Counted from the first letter of the stretch, positions 34,808-44,170 are shown. The stretch: 64,000 nucleotides of DNA from Streptomyces venezuelae ATCC 10712 (GCF_008639165.1 NZ_CP029197.1:868001-932000), one strand, 5' to 3'. The notes: generated from the letters alone by a model not told the origin. A program made the numbers and translations.

Positions 34808-35938
34808 GTGAACGATTACGGGGTCGAAGAGGTCGGGTCCGGGGCGCGCGGCGGCTCGGTGGACGTGGTGGTCATCGGGGCCGGGCAGGCCGGGCTCTCG
34901 GCCGCCTTTCACCTGCGCCGGGCCGGGCTTGAGCCCGACCGGGACTTCGTGGTGCTCGATCACGCCCCGCGGCCCGGCGGCGCCTGGCAGTTCCGGTGGC
35001 CCTCGCTGACGTACGGCAAGGTCCACGGGATGCACGCGCTGCCCGGGATGGAGCTGACCGGCGCCGACCCCGCGCGTCCCTCGTCGGAGGTGATCGGCGG
35101 CTACTTCGACAGCTACGAGCAGACCTTCGACCTGCGGGTCCACCGGCCCGTCGACGTCACCGCCGTGCGCGAGGGCGAGGGCGGGCGGCTGCTCGTCGAG
35201 ACCTCGGAGGGCGACTACGCCACCCGCGCCCTCGTCAACGCCACCGGCACCTGGGACCGGCCGTTCTGGCCGCGCTACCCGGGCCAGGAGACCTTCCGGG
35301 GCCGTCAGCTGCACACCGCCGGATACCCGGGGCCCGCCGGGTTCGCCGGGAAGCGGGTGCTCGTGGTCGGCGGCGGGGCCTCCGGCACGCAGCACCTCAT
35401 GGAGATCGCGGACGTCGCCGCCGAGACGTTCTGGGTGACCCGCCGCGAACCGGTCTTCCGTGAAGGCCCCTTCGGGGAGATGGAGGGCCGGGCCGCGGTC
35501 GCCCTCGTGGAGGAGCGGGTACGGCGGGGGCTGCCGCCGCAGAGCGTCGTCTCCGTCACCGGGCTCCCCCTCAACGACGCCATCCGCGCGGCCCGCGCGC
35601 GGGGTGTCCTGGACCGCCTGCCGATGTTCGACCGGATCACCCCGACGGGTGTGGCCTGGGACGACGGCCGGTCCGTCGACGTCGACGTGATCCTGTGGGC
35701 GACCGGCTTCCGGGCGGCGATCGACCACCTGGCCCCGCTGCGGCTGCGCGAGCCGGGCGGCGGCATCCGCGTCGAGGGGACGCGGGCCGTACGGGACGAG
35801 CGCGTCCACCTCGTCGGCTACGGGCCCTCGGCCTCGACGATCGGCGCCAACCGGGCCGGGCGGGCGGCCGTCTCCGACATCCGGCGCCTGCTGCGTCACG
35901 GACCGGCCGCGGCACCGGCGGCCGTCGTCACGGTGTGA
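34808..35938 (+). CDS. FAD/NAD(P)-binding flavoprotein (flavin-containing monooxygenase-like)
   Basis: About 376 residues. An N-terminal FAD fold VVVIGAGQAGLSAAFHLRRA is followed by PRPGGAWQFRW. A second dinucleotide fold GKRVLVVGGGASGTQHLMEI suggests NADPH binding, and the late DVDVILWATGFRAAIDHL is the ATG motif of flavin-containing monooxygenases. These enzymes often oxidise S or N atoms, which would fit the sulfonate operon 57 bp upstream (inference). The GTG at 34808 has a poor ribosome site; GTG 34860 is also possible. Confidence 0.85.
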   Translation: MNDYGVEEVGSGARGGSVDVVVIGAGQAGLSAAFHLRRAGLEPDRDFVVLDHAPRPGGAWQFRWPSLTYGKVHGMHALPGMELTGADPARPSSEVIGGYFDSYEQTFDLRVHRPVDVTAVREGEGGRLLVETSEGDYATRALVNATGTWDRPFWPRYPGQETFRGRQLHTAGYPGPAGFAGKRVLVVGGGASGTQHLMEIADVAAETFWVTRREPVFREGPFGEMEGRAAVALVEERVRRGLPPQSVVSVTGLPLNDAIRAARARGVLDRLPMFDRITPTGVAWDDGRSVDVDVILWATGFRAAIDHLAPLRLREPGGGIRVEGTRAVRDERVHLVGYGPSASTIGANRAGRAAVSDIRRLLRHGPAAAPAAVVTV

Positions 35939-35944
35939 CGGGGG

Positions 35945-36802
35945 TCAGCTCTTCGCCGCGCTGCGGTTCGCGTTGAACTCGGCGACATTCTGCTGGTGGG
36001 CCGCGTAGTCCGCGGTGAAGCGGGTGTCGCCCGGGGCGACCGTGACGAAGTAGAGCCAGTCGCCGTCCGCGGGGCGGATCACCGCGTCCAGGGCCTCGTC
36101 CCCCGGGTTGCCGATCGGCGTCGGCGGCAGGCCCTTGCGTTCGTAGGTGTTGTACGGGCTCGCCGTCCGCGTGTCCTCGTACGAGGTGTCCACGGTGCTG
36201 CGGCCGAGCGCGTAGTTGAGGGTGGAGTCCATCTGGAGGGCCATGCCCCGGGCGAGCCGGTTGTGGACGACCCGGGCGACCTTCGCCATGTCCTCGGGGT
36301 TGTCGGCCTCGGCCTGGACGATGCTGGCCGCGGTCACCGTCTCGTAGACGCTCATGCCGTGCGCCCGTGCCCCTTCGGCGATCCGCGCGGCGCCGAAGCG
36401 CTTTCCCGCGGTGTCGACCATGAAGCGCAGGAGTGCGTCCGGCGTGGTGGCGTCGAGCACGGGATACGTCGCCGGGAAGAGGTACCCCTCCGGGTTGCCC
36501 CCGGCGGCGGCGGGCAGCGGGAGGGCGGTGCCGGGTGCCGTCGCGGCCTTGCGCGCGGTGCCCTCGGGAAGGCCGAGCATCCGGTCGACGGCCGTGTAGA
36601 CCTGGCCGGCGCGCCAGCCCTCGGGGACGAGGAGCATGCGGGGCTTCTCGGCGGCCGGTTCGCCGCGGGTCAGGAGGAGCGGGACGGCGATGGCGACGGC
36701 CACGGCGAGGGCGGCTCCGACGAGGAGCGCCAGGCGGCCGCGCCGGGTGAGCCGGGGGCGGCGGCGCGGGGGTGCGTACGGTGACGGCGGCCGGTACGTC
36801 AT
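35945..36802 (-). CDS. mltG: MltG/YceG-like endolytic murein transglycosylase
   Basis: A 285-residue protein with a cytoplasmic basic N-terminus, one membrane helix (about 26-45) and a YceG domain: GNPEGYLFPATYPV, SVYETVTAASIVQAEADNPE with the likely catalytic Glu, KVARVVHNRLARGMALQMDS and YNTYERKGLPPTPIGNPGDE. MltG cuts nascent glycan strands at the outer membrane face. It lacks a clear LysM-like region and is short for the family, so it is probably a paralogue of the main MltG encoded near the Holliday-junction resolvase genes in actinobacteria. Confidence 0.87.
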   Translation of the reverse strand: MTYRPPSPYAPPRRRPRLTRRGRLALLVGAALAVAVAIAVPLLLTRGEPAAEKPRMLLVPEGWRAGQVYTAVDRMLGLPEGTARKAATAPGTALPLPAAAGGNPEGYLFPATYPVLDATTPDALLRFMVDTAGKRFGAARIAEGARAHGMSVYETVTAASIVQAEADNPEDMAKVARVVHNRLARGMALQMDSTLNYALGRSTVDTSYEDTRTASPYNTYERKGLPPTPIGNPGDEALDAVIRPADGDWLYFVTVAPGDTRFTADYAAHQQNVAEFNANRSAAKS

Positions 36803-36855
36803 GGCCGCACGCTAACCCGCCGGGTCCGTGAATCCGGGGAGCCCGCGCACACGGC

Positions 36856-36894
36856 GGCGCCGCCGGTCCCCTGGGACGGGGAACCGGCGGCGCC
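36856..36894 (-). terminator. Strong hairpin after the microprotein gene
   Basis: GGCGCCGCCGGT (36856-36867) and ACCGGCGGCGCC (36883-36894) are perfect 12-bp arms. CCCC and GGGG inside the loop extend the stem to 16 bp with one bulge. No T-tract follows. On the minus strand it lies 15 bp after the 19-codon gene and 54 bp before mltG, so it isolates the small transcript. Confidence 0.75.
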
Positions 36895-36908
36895 GGGCAC
36901 TGCGATCG

Positions 36909-36968
36909 TCAGACGAGCCAGCCCAGGAAGTGGACGACGCCGGCGAGCAGGTTGGTGATGACGTTCAT
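36909..36968 (-). CDS. 19-residue hydrophobic microprotein
   Basis: A 20-codon frame (MNVITNLLAGVVHFLGWLV) with an excellent ribosome site (GAGGAGAAG, 8 nt from the ATG), its own upstream repeats and a strong hairpin 15 bp after the stop. The sequence is an amphipathic or short membrane helix without charges except one His. No family assignment is safe; small membrane peptides, toxins of type I systems or secreted peptides are possible. The signals, not the length, are the reason to call it. Confidence 0.65.
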   Translation of the reverse strand: MNVITNLLAGVVHFLGWLV

Positions 36969-36993
36969 GGTGGTGCTTCTCCTCGTACAGGTA

Positions 36994-37022
36994 CATCAGT
37001 GGGACTGATGCTTCAGTGGGAC
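36994..37022. promoter_or_regulatory. Nested inverted and direct repeats upstream of the microprotein
   Basis: CATCAGT-GGG-ACTGATG (36994-37010) is a perfect 7-3-7 inverted repeat. TCAGTGGGAC also occurs twice, at 36996-37005 and 37013-37022, 17 bp apart. They lie 26-54 bp upstream of the microprotein ATG, where a promoter or 5' leader is expected, and could be an operator or an RNA structure. Confidence 0.45.
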
Positions 37023-37107
37023 CGCGCGGTCACGGTCTGCAGCCCTTCGATCGCGCACCGCAATCTTCCGACGCCGCACGGGAGTTGAGCAACGATTCCG
37101 GGAACGA

Positions 37108-38967
37108 TCACACGTTCTGGGGAACAACCGCTCCCACGTTCGCCTGTTCGGTGGCGGACGCGGCGGTCCGCGCGTCCCGCCGGACCAGGGCCGCGTACCG
37201 CCCGTCCCGGGCGAGCAGTTCCTCATGCGTCCCGCGCTCGGCGATCCGGCCCGCCTCCAGGACGACGATCTGGTCGGCGTCGCGGACGGTGGAGAGCCGG
37301 TGGGCGATGGTGATGGTGGTGCGGCCGGCCGACAGCGCGTCGATGGCCTGCTGCACGGCGTGCTCCGTACGGGTGTCGAGGGCGCTCGTCGCCTCGTCGA
37401 GGATCAGCACCGGCGGGTCCCGCAGGATGGTCCGGGCGATGGCCAGGCGCTGCTTCTCGCCGCCCGAGAAGCGGTAGCCGCGCTCGCCGACCAGGGTGTC
37501 GTACCCCTCGGGGAGCGAGGCGATGTGCTCGTGGATCTGGGCGGCGCGGGCGGCGGCCTCGATCTCCTCGTCGGTGGCGTCCGGCTTGGCGAAGCGGAGG
37601 TTGTCGGCGACGGAGGCGTGGAAGAGGTAGGTCTCCTGGGAGACCACCCCGACCGCCCGGGCGAGGGTGTCGAAGTCCAGGTCGCGCACGTCGACCCCGT
37701 CGAGGGTGACGCGGCCGCCGGTGACGTCGTACAGCCGGGGCACGAGGTAGCTGAGGGTGGACTTGCCGGAGCCGGTGGGGCCGACGACGGCCAGGCTGCC
37801 CCCGGCGGGGACGGTCAGGTCGACGGCGTCCAGGGTCGGGCGGCCGGTGCCCTGGGGGTCGTACCGGAACTCGACCTTCTCGAAGGCGACCTCGCCGCGG
37901 ATCACCGGCAGCCGGACCGGCTCGTCGGGCTCGGTGATGTCGACCGGCAGGTCGAGGTACTCGAAGATGCGCTGGAAGAGCGCGAGGGAGGTCTGCATCT
38001 GCACCCCGGTGGAGAGCAGGCTGACGGCGGGCCGGAAGAGGCCCTGCTGGAGCGAGACGAAGGCGACGAGGGTGCCGAGCGAGATCGCGGCCCCGCCGGC
38101 GCCGAGGGCGATGCCGGCGGCCCAGTAGATGAGCGCGGGCATGGCGGCCATGACGATGCCGATGGTGGACATCCGCCACCGTCCGGCCATGGAGGAGCGC
38201 ACTTCGAGGTCGACGAGGCGCTCGGACTCCTCGGCGAAGGACTTGGTCAGCGAGTCGGCGCGGCCCATGGTGCGGCCGAGCAGGATGCCGCTGACCGAGA
38301 GGGACTCGGTGACGGTGGCGGCCATGGCGGCCATCTGCTTCTGCCGCTGGGTGGTGATCCGCTTGCGCTCGTTGCCCACGCGGCGGCTGATCCAGACGAA
38401 GACCGGCAGCAGGAGCAGCGAGACGAGGGTGAGCCGCCATTCGAGGGCGAGCATCGCGGCGACGGTCGCGACGACGGCGGTGAGGTTGGAGACGAGGGAG
38501 GTGGCCGTGGAGGTGACCGTCGCCTGCATGCCGCCGATGTCGTTGGCGATGCGGGACTGGACCTCGCCGGTCCGGGTGCGGGTGAAGAACGCCAGGGGCA
38601 TCCGCTGGAGCTGCTCGTAGACCCCGGTGCGCAGGTCGTGCATGACGCGCTGGCCGACGGTGGTGGAGATCAGGGTCTGGAGCACGCCGAAGACGCTGGT
38701 CAGCACGGCGGTGGCGATCATACCGAGGGCGAGCAGGCTGAGCAGCACGGTGCGGCCCTGGGGGATCGCGGTGTCCAGGATCTCCTTGAGCAGGAACGGC
38801 GAGGCGACCGTGACGAGCGAGGCGGCGCCGACCAGGAGGCCGACGAGCAGCAGGCGGGCACGGTAGGGGCGGAAGAGCCGCAGGATGCGCCGCAGCTGCG
38901 CGGGCTCCTTCGGCTGGCGGGGATCGCGCGGCGGGGGCGTCCAGTCGGACTGGTCGTGGGGGCGCAT
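37108..38967 (-). CDS. ABC-type multidrug exporter, fused membrane and ATPase half-transporter
   Basis: A 619-residue half-transporter: six helices in the first 320 residues (type IV exporter), then an intact ATPase domain with GPTGSGKST, Q-loop VVSQETYLFHASV, signature FSGGEKQR, Walker B LILDEATSALD and switch THR-like IAHRLST. It should work as a homodimer. The MarR-family gene at 39058 is divergent across a 90-bp AT-rich region and is its likely repressor, making this an inducible drug or lipid exporter. The C-terminal 25 residues are variable. Confidence 0.92.
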   Translation of the reverse strand: MRPHDQSDWTPPPRDPRQPKEPAQLRRILRLFRPYRARLLLVGLLVGAASLVTVASPFLLKEILDTAIPQGRTVLLSLLALGMIATAVLTSVFGVLQTLISTTVGQRVMHDLRTGVYEQLQRMPLAFFTRTRTGEVQSRIANDIGGMQATVTSTATSLVSNLTAVVATVAAMLALEWRLTLVSLLLLPVFVWISRRVGNERKRITTQRQKQMAAMAATVTESLSVSGILLGRTMGRADSLTKSFAEESERLVDLEVRSSMAGRWRMSTIGIVMAAMPALIYWAAGIALGAGGAAISLGTLVAFVSLQQGLFRPAVSLLSTGVQMQTSLALFQRIFEYLDLPVDITEPDEPVRLPVIRGEVAFEKVEFRYDPQGTGRPTLDAVDLTVPAGGSLAVVGPTGSGKSTLSYLVPRLYDVTGGRVTLDGVDVRDLDFDTLARAVGVVSQETYLFHASVADNLRFAKPDATDEEIEAAARAAQIHEHIASLPEGYDTLVGERGYRFSGGEKQRLAIARTILRDPPVLILDEATSALDTRTEHAVQQAIDALSAGRTTITIAHRLSTVRDADQIVVLEAGRIAERGTHEELLARDGRYAALVRRDARTAASATEQANVGAVVPQNV

Positions 38968-39009
38968 GGGCTCCTTCGAGGGTTCGGCTATGTCGATGAG
39001 AGCTTAGCT

Positions 39010-39052
39010 CATTGTTACCTATACTCACAATGAACAAGATCCTGATATTGTT
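39010..39052. promoter_or_regulatory. AT-rich divergent operator/promoter between exporter and MarR
   Basis: CATTGT (39010-39015) and ACAATG (39027-39032) are inverted 6-bp arms around TATACT (39020-39025, a good -10). ATTGTT recurs at 39011-39016 and 39047-39052, with AACAA in between. The AT content stands out from the surrounding DNA. This fits a MarR dimer site that covers the exporter and marR promoters, allowing autoregulation. Confidence 0.6.
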
Positions 39053-39057
39053 CCCGC

Positions 39058-39546
39058 ATGAGCACCTCCGCCGTCCCGACCGGACCCGGCCGTTCGGGGG
39101 AACCCGACACCGAGGGCGCCGACGGCCTCCTCGCCGAGCAGCTGCTGCGCCTCACCCGGCGCCTGCACCGCATCCAGAAGCGCCACCTGGAGCCGGTCGG
39201 CATCACCCCCGCCCAGTCACGGCTGCTGCGCACGGTCGCGTACTTCGGGGAGCCGCCCCGGATGGCGGACCTGGCCGCCCGGCTGGAGGTCGTACCGCGC
39301 GCGGTCACCAGTCTCGTCGACGGCCTCGAAGCCGTCGACCGGGTGCGCAGGGTGCCCGATCCGCACAACCGGCGGGTGGTGCGGATCGAGCTCACCGACG
39401 CGGGCCGCGCCACGCTGCGGGAGCTGCGCAGCGCGCGCCGGGCGGCCGCAGAGGACATCCTTGCCCCATTGACCGCCGCACAGCGCGAGGAACTCGGAGG
39501 TCTGCTGACCGCCCTGGTCGACCCCGGCCCGGAGGCCGGCTGCTGA
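39058..39546 (+). CDS. MarR-family transcriptional regulator
   Basis: A 162-residue winged-helix protein: LLAEQLLRLTRRLHRIQKRH, GITPAQSRLLRTVAYFGEPP, recognition region MADLAARLEVVPRAVTSLVD and the wing RVPDPHNRRVVRIELTDAGR, all standard MarR features. It probably represses the divergent ABC exporter and itself from the shared operator. A dehydrogenase gene begins 40 bp after its stop in the same direction. Confidence 0.92.
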   Translation: MSTSAVPTGPGRSGEPDTEGADGLLAEQLLRLTRRLHRIQKRHLEPVGITPAQSRLLRTVAYFGEPPRMADLAARLEVVPRAVTSLVDGLEAVDRVRRVPDPHNRRVVRIELTDAGRATLRELRSARRAAAEDILAPLTAAQREELGGLLTALVDPGPEAGC

Positions 39547-39586
39547 CCTCCCCGGGCCCGCGTCCACGCCGAAGGGGAGCCGCGAC

Positions 39587-42511
39587 ATGCCGCTGTTCGA
39601 GCCGAACCCGCAGGCCCTCCGTCCCGGTACGAAGCGGACTCCGGCGCCGGACCGCGTGCCGGAGCTCCAGGCGCGGGGCACGTCGAGGCGGCTGCGCGAG
39701 GAGCTCACCGAGCTGCTGGGCCCCGGGAAGGTCCTCTCCACGATCTCCGACCTCGTCCGGTACGCCTCGGACGCCAGCCCGTACCGCTTCGTCCCGCAGG
39801 TCGTGGTGGTCGCCGAGGACATCGACGACATCTCCACGGTCCTGTCGTACGCGCACGGCAAGGGCCGCGAGGTGGTCTTCCGGGCCGCCGGGACCAGCCT
39901 CAACGGGCAGGCCCAGGGCGAGGACATCCTGGTCGACGTCCGCCGCCACTGGGCGGGCGTCGAGGTCCTGGACGGCGGCACGCGCGCGAGGATCCGCCCC
40001 GGCACCACCGTCGTACGGGCCAACGCCGCGCTCGCCCCGTACGGGCGGGTCCTGGGGCCCGATCCGGCCAGCGCCATCGCCTGCACGATCGGCGGGGTCG
40101 TCGCCAACAACGCCTCGGGGATGACGGCCGGGACGACGAGGAACTCGTACCGGACCGTCTCCTCGCTCACCTTCGTGCTGCCGAGCGGGACCGTGGTCGA
40201 CACGGCCGACCCGGCGGCCGACGAGGAGCTGGCGCACGCCGAGCCCAGGCTGTGCGCGGAGCTGATGCGGCTCAAGGCGGAGATCGAGGCGGACCGCGAG
40301 CTGACCGAGCGGATCCGCGCCAAGTACGCCATCAAGAACACCAACGGCTACCGGCTCGACGCGTTCCTCGACGGCGACACCCCGGTGCGCATCCTGCGCG
40401 GTCTCATGGTCGGCTCCGAGGGCACCTTCGGCTTCATCTCGGAGGTCGTCTTCGACACCCTGCCGCTGGACCGCGAGGTCTCCTCCGCCCTGCTGTTCTT
40501 CCCCTCCCTGCCGGCGGCGGCGGAGGCCGTGCCCCGGTTCAACGACGCCGGGGCGCTGGCCGTCGAGCTGATGGACGGCAACACCCTGCGGGCCTCGGTG
40601 AACGTGGCGGGCGTCCCCGCGGACTGGGCGGAGCTGCCCAAGGAGACGGCGGCGCTGCTGGTCGAGTTCCGGGCCCCCGACGCGGAGGCACGCGCGGCGT
40701 ACGAGCGGGCGGCGCGGGAGGTGCTCGACGGGCTCGACCTGGTGGCCCCGGTGCCCTCCGTGGAGAACGCGTTCACCACGGACCCGGGGCGGATCGCCGG
40801 CTACTGGAAGGCCCGCAAGGCCTTCGTCACGGCGGTCGGCGGCTCGCGCCCCTCCGGTACGACCCTGATCACCGAGGACTTCGCGGTGCCCCCGGCCCGG
40901 CTCGCGGAGGCCTGCGAGGCGCTGCTCGACCTCCAGTCCCGGCACGGCTTCGACGCGGCCGTGGCCGGTCACGCCGCCCACGGCAACCTCCACTTCCTGC
41001 TCGCCTTCGACGCGGGCGACCCCGCCGACGTCGAGCGGTACGCGGCCTTCATGGCCGAGTTCTGCAAGCTGACCGTGGAGCGGTTCGACGGCTCGCTGAA
41101 GGCGGAGCACGCCACCGGCCGGAACATCGCGCCCTTCCTGGAGCTGGAGTGGGGGACCAAGGCGACCGACCTGATGTGGCGGGTCAAGGAGGCCGTCGAC
41201 CCCGACGGGGTGCTCGCCCCGCGGATCGTCCTCGACCGCGACCCGTACGCCCATCTGCGCGGCCTGAAGACGATCCCGACGGTGGAGCGGATCGCCGACC
41301 CCTGCATCGAGTGCGGCTTCTGCGAACCGACCTGCCCCAGCCAGGACCTGACGACCACTCCGCGCCAGCGGATCGTGCTGCGCCGGGAGATGATGCGGCA
41401 GAACGACGGCTCCGCGGTCGAGACCCGGCTCCTGGAGTCGTACGGCTACGACGCCGTGGACACCTGCGCCGGTGACTCCACCTGCAAGCTGGCCTGCCCG
41501 GTGGGGATCGACACGGGCGCGCTGATGAAGGAGTTCCGGCACGAGCGGCACACCCCCGGCCAGGAGCGGGTCGCCGCCCTGGCCGCGAAGAACTTCCGGG
41601 CGGCGGAGGCCTCGGCGCGGCTCGCGGTCGCCGCGGCGGACCGGATCGGCGACCGGGTCCTGGAGTCCGTGACGGGCCTGGCCCGCCGTGCGGTCAGCAC
41701 CGACCTCGTGCCGGAGTGGCTGCCGGAGATTCCGGGCGCGGCGGCGCGGCGGCTGCCGCGCACCCACCGCCCGGCGGCGGTCGCCGTCTACTACCCGGCC
41801 TGTGTGAACCGGATCTTCGGCGGTCCGGACGGCGGGCGGGGCCCCTCGCTGCCCGAGGCCGTGGTCGCGGTCTCGGCGCGGGCGGGCAAGCCGGTGTGGA
41901 TCCCGGACGACGTGGCCGGAACGTGCTGCGCGACGATCTGGCACTCCAAGGGGTACGAGCGCGGGAACGAGGTGATGGCGAACCGGATCGTGGAGGCCGC
42001 CTGGGGATGGACCGCGGGCGGGACGCTGCCGCTGGTCGTGGACGCCTCCTCGTGCACGCTCGGCATCGCGCACGAGGTCGTGCCGTATCTGACCGAGGAC
42101 AACCGGGCGCTGCACGCGGAGCTGACCGTCCTCGACTCGCTGGTGTGGGCGGCGGACGAGCTGCTCCCCCGGCTGGACGTGCGCCGCCGGGTCGGCTCCG
42201 CGGTGGTCCATCCGACCTGCTCGATGCGGCACCTGGGCGACGAGGAGAAGCTGACGGAGCTCGCGCGGGCCTGCGCGGACGAGGTCGTCGTTCCCGTCGA
42301 CGCGGGCTGCTGCGCCTTCGCGGGCGACCGGGGGATGCTGCACCCGGAGCTGACCGCGTCGGCGACCGCCCGTGAGGCGGCCGAGGTGACGGCCCGTCCG
42401 TTCGACGCGCACTTCTCGGCCAATCGGATGTGCGAGATCGGCATGGACCGGGCCACGGGCCGCGGCTACGGCTCGGTGCTCCTCGCGCTGGAGCGGGCGA
42501 CCCGCCCCTGA
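39587..42511 (+). CDS. FAD-linked D-lactate dehydrogenase-like protein with Fe-S and CCG domains
   Basis: A 974-residue fusion. An FAD_binding_4 domain (about 60-290: VVVAEDIDDISTVLSYAHGK, RAAGTSLNGQAQGEDI, GGVVANNASGMTAGT) is followed by an FAD-oxidase C domain ending WRVKEAVDPDGVLAP. Then come two 4Fe-4S motifs (CIECGFCEPTCPS near 575, CAGDSTCKLACPVG near 625) and a CCG domain (GTCCATIWH, HPTCSMRH, AGCCAFAGDRG). This is the layout of bacterial D-lactate or 2-hydroxyacid dehydrogenases that feed electrons to quinones. D-lactate is likely but not proven. A terminator follows. Confidence 0.9.
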   Translation: MPLFEPNPQALRPGTKRTPAPDRVPELQARGTSRRLREELTELLGPGKVLSTISDLVRYASDASPYRFVPQVVVVAEDIDDISTVLSYAHGKGREVVFRAAGTSLNGQAQGEDILVDVRRHWAGVEVLDGGTRARIRPGTTVVRANAALAPYGRVLGPDPASAIACTIGGVVANNASGMTAGTTRNSYRTVSSLTFVLPSGTVVDTADPAADEELAHAEPRLCAELMRLKAEIEADRELTERIRAKYAIKNTNGYRLDAFLDGDTPVRILRGLMVGSEGTFGFISEVVFDTLPLDREVSSALLFFPSLPAAAEAVPRFNDAGALAVELMDGNTLRASVNVAGVPADWAELPKETAALLVEFRAPDAEARAAYERAAREVLDGLDLVAPVPSVENAFTTDPGRIAGYWKARKAFVTAVGGSRPSGTTLITEDFAVPPARLAEACEALLDLQSRHGFDAAVAGHAAHGNLHFLLAFDAGDPADVERYAAFMAEFCKLTVERFDGSLKAEHATGRNIAPFLELEWGTKATDLMWRVKEAVDPDGVLAPRIVLDRDPYAHLRGLKTIPTVERIADPCIECGFCEPTCPSQDLTTTPRQRIVLRREMMRQNDGSAVETRLLESYGYDAVDTCAGDSTCKLACPVGIDTGALMKEFRHERHTPGQERVAALAAKNFRAAEASARLAVAAADRIGDRVLESVTGLARRAVSTDLVPEWLPEIPGAAARRLPRTHRPAAVAVYYPACVNRIFGGPDGGRGPSLPEAVVAVSARAGKPVWIPDDVAGTCCATIWHSKGYERGNEVMANRIVEAAWGWTAGGTLPLVVDASSCTLGIAHEVVPYLTEDNRALHAELTVLDSLVWAADELLPRLDVRRRVGSAVVHPTCSMRHLGDEEKLTELARACADEVVVPVDAGCCAFAGDRGMLHPELTASATAREAAEVTARPFDAHFSANRMCEIGMDRATGRGYGSVLLALERATRP

Positions 42512-42540
42512 CCGCCTGTCGGCGCACGCTTTTCTGACGG

Positions 42541-42564
42541 CCCCTCACCCCGGGTGGTGAGGGG
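42541..42564 (+). terminator. Rho-independent-like terminator after the dehydrogenase gene
   Basis: CCCCTCACC (42541-42549) and GGTGAGGGG (42556-42564) are perfect 9-bp arms with a 6-nt loop, followed by CTTTCG. It starts 30 bp after the stop of the FAD/Fe-S gene. The remaining space to the GH109 gene (about 180 bp) probably holds that gene's promoter; I see no other structure there. Confidence 0.8.
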
Positions 42565-42743
42565 CTTTCGTACGTTCGGGTGACGGTCGTCGCCCGGCAC
42601 GGCTCCGCGCGAGATCCGGAACAGTAAAGTCCAACCACCCGTCGCGAGAGTCCTATCGGCGCCCTTGCGCACCATCGGCCACCGGGGCCAGGGTCCTGTG
42701 CGGGATTCATGAAACAGCCGTGCACACAGCTCCGGGAGGTTCC

Positions 42744-44159
42744 ATGAACGAGCAGTCACCGCACACCCCGAGCCGCCGCAAGGTCCTCAGGACCACCGCC
42801 GCGGCCGCCGGGACGGGCCTCGGCATCGGCGCCCTCGGCAGCGTGACCGCCGAGGCCGCCGCCGCGGCCCCGGCCGAGGCGCCGTCCACGGCCGCGGCGG
42901 CCCCGCGGCGCAAGGGGGCCACCATGGCCGGGGTCCCCTTCGCCGGCCGGTCCACCGTCCGGGTCGGGCTCATCGGCCTCGGCAACCGCGGCGGCAGCAT
43001 GATCGGCCTGTACCTCGCCCTGCCCTGGGTCCGGGTGGTCGCCGTCTGCGATCCGGTGCGGGAGAAGGCCGAGCGGGCCGCGGCGAAGGTGGTGGCCGCC
43101 GGACAGCCCGCCCCCGCCGTCTACACCCACGGCGAGGACGACTACGAGAACCTCTGCGCCCGCTCCGACGTCGACTTCGTGCACGTGGCCACGCCCTGGG
43201 ACAGCCACTTCCCGATCGCCCGCGCCGCCATGCTGGCCGGCAAGCACGTCGGCGTGGAGTGTCCGGTCGCCATGCGGCTCGACGAGCTGTGGGAGCTGGT
43301 CGACCTCTCGGAGCAGACCCGCCGCCACTGCATGCAGCTGGAGAACTGCTGTTACGGCCGGAACGAGATGCGGGTGCTGCGGATGGCGCACGCGGGCAAG
43401 TTCGGCCGGCTGCTGCACGGAGCGGGGGCGTACAACCACGACCTGCGCGCGCTGATGTTCTCCCCGACGTACTACGAGGGCCCCTGGCGCCGGCGGTGGC
43501 ACACGCAGCTGCGGGGCGACCTCTATCCCAACCACGGCTTCGGGCCGGTCGCCAACTACATGGACGTCAATCGGGGCGACCGGGCGGTCAGCATCAGCAG
43601 TTTCGGCACCCCGGCGCTCGGTCTCGCCGAGTACCGCGAGGAGCACATGCCGCCCGGCGACCCGAGCTGGAAGGAGTCGTACATCGGCAGCGACCGGACG
43701 ATCAGCCTGGTCCAGACGGCCAAGGGCCGGGTGATCCGGCTGGAGCACGACGTGTCCACCCCGCACCCGTACAGCAGGATCAACAGCCTGGGCGGGACGC
43801 GCGGGGTCTTCGAGGACTATCCGGAGCGGATCTACCTGGAGCCGGACCACAAGGACGACCGGTGGGGCGACTTCGCGGCGTACGCCGGCGAGTTCGACCA
43901 CTGGCTCTGGAAGGAGCACGCCAATCCGCCGGGCGGGCACGGCGGCATGGACTACATCATGGTGTACCGCCTGATGCAGTGCATGCAGCTCGGGCTGCCG
44001 CCGGACTTCGACGTGTACGACGCCGCCACCTGGACGGCGCCGGTGCCGCTCAGCCACGCCTCGATCAAGGCGAACGGCGCTCCGCAGGAGATCCCCGACT
44101 TCACCCGCGGCGAGTGGCGCAAGGCCCGCTCGGGCGTGGACTCGGTGAAGCCCGCCTGA
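42744..44159 (+). CDS. TAT-exported GH109-type glycoside hydrolase (Gfo/Idh/MocA fold)
   Basis: About 471 residues. A twin-arginine signal ([14 protein letters not shown]) with Ala-rich cleavage region is followed by a Rossmann domain ([20 protein letters not shown]) and an oxidoreductase-like C-terminal domain. [20 protein letters not shown] and YNHDLRAL are typical of GH109 enzymes, which use bound NAD+ to cleave terminal alpha-GalNAc. TAT export fits a protein that must fold with NAD+ inside the cell. Start 42744 has GGGAGG 4 nt upstream; it lies next to the convergent PNGase gene, supporting a role in glycoprotein breakdown. Confidence 0.88.
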   Translation: MNEQSPHTPSRRKVLRTTAAAAGTGLGIGALGSVTAEAAAAAPAEAPSTAAAAPRRKGATMAGVPFAGRSTVRVGLIGLGNRGGSMIGLYLALPWVRVVAVCDPVREKAERAAAKVVAAGQPAPAVYTHGEDDYENLCARSDVDFVHVATPWDSHFPIARAAMLAGKHVGVECPVAMRLDELWELVDLSEQTRRHCMQLENCCYGRNEMRVLRMAHAGKFGRLLHGAGAYNHDLRALMFSPTYYEGPWRRRWHTQLRGDLYPNHGFGPVANYMDVNRGDRAVSISSFGTPALGLAEYREEHMPPGDPSWKESYIGSDRTISLVQTAKGRVIRLEHDVSTPHPYSRINSLGGTRGVFEDYPERIYLEPDHKDDRWGDFAAYAGEFDHWLWKEHANPPGGHGGMDYIMVYRLMQCMQLGLPPDFDVYDAATWTAPVPLSHASIKANGAPQEIPDFTRGEWRKARSGVDSVKPA

Positions 44160-44170
44160 GCCGGCGGGAC

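Noticed and set aside
37108..38967. Exporter of the dimer product
   Set aside because: It lies more than 22 kb from the cluster and has its own MarR regulator; no link is seen in the sequence.
39392..42412. 1,006-codon antisense frame opposite the FAD/Fe-S dehydrogenase
   Set aside because: No motif, biased composition and fully contained opposite a conserved protein.
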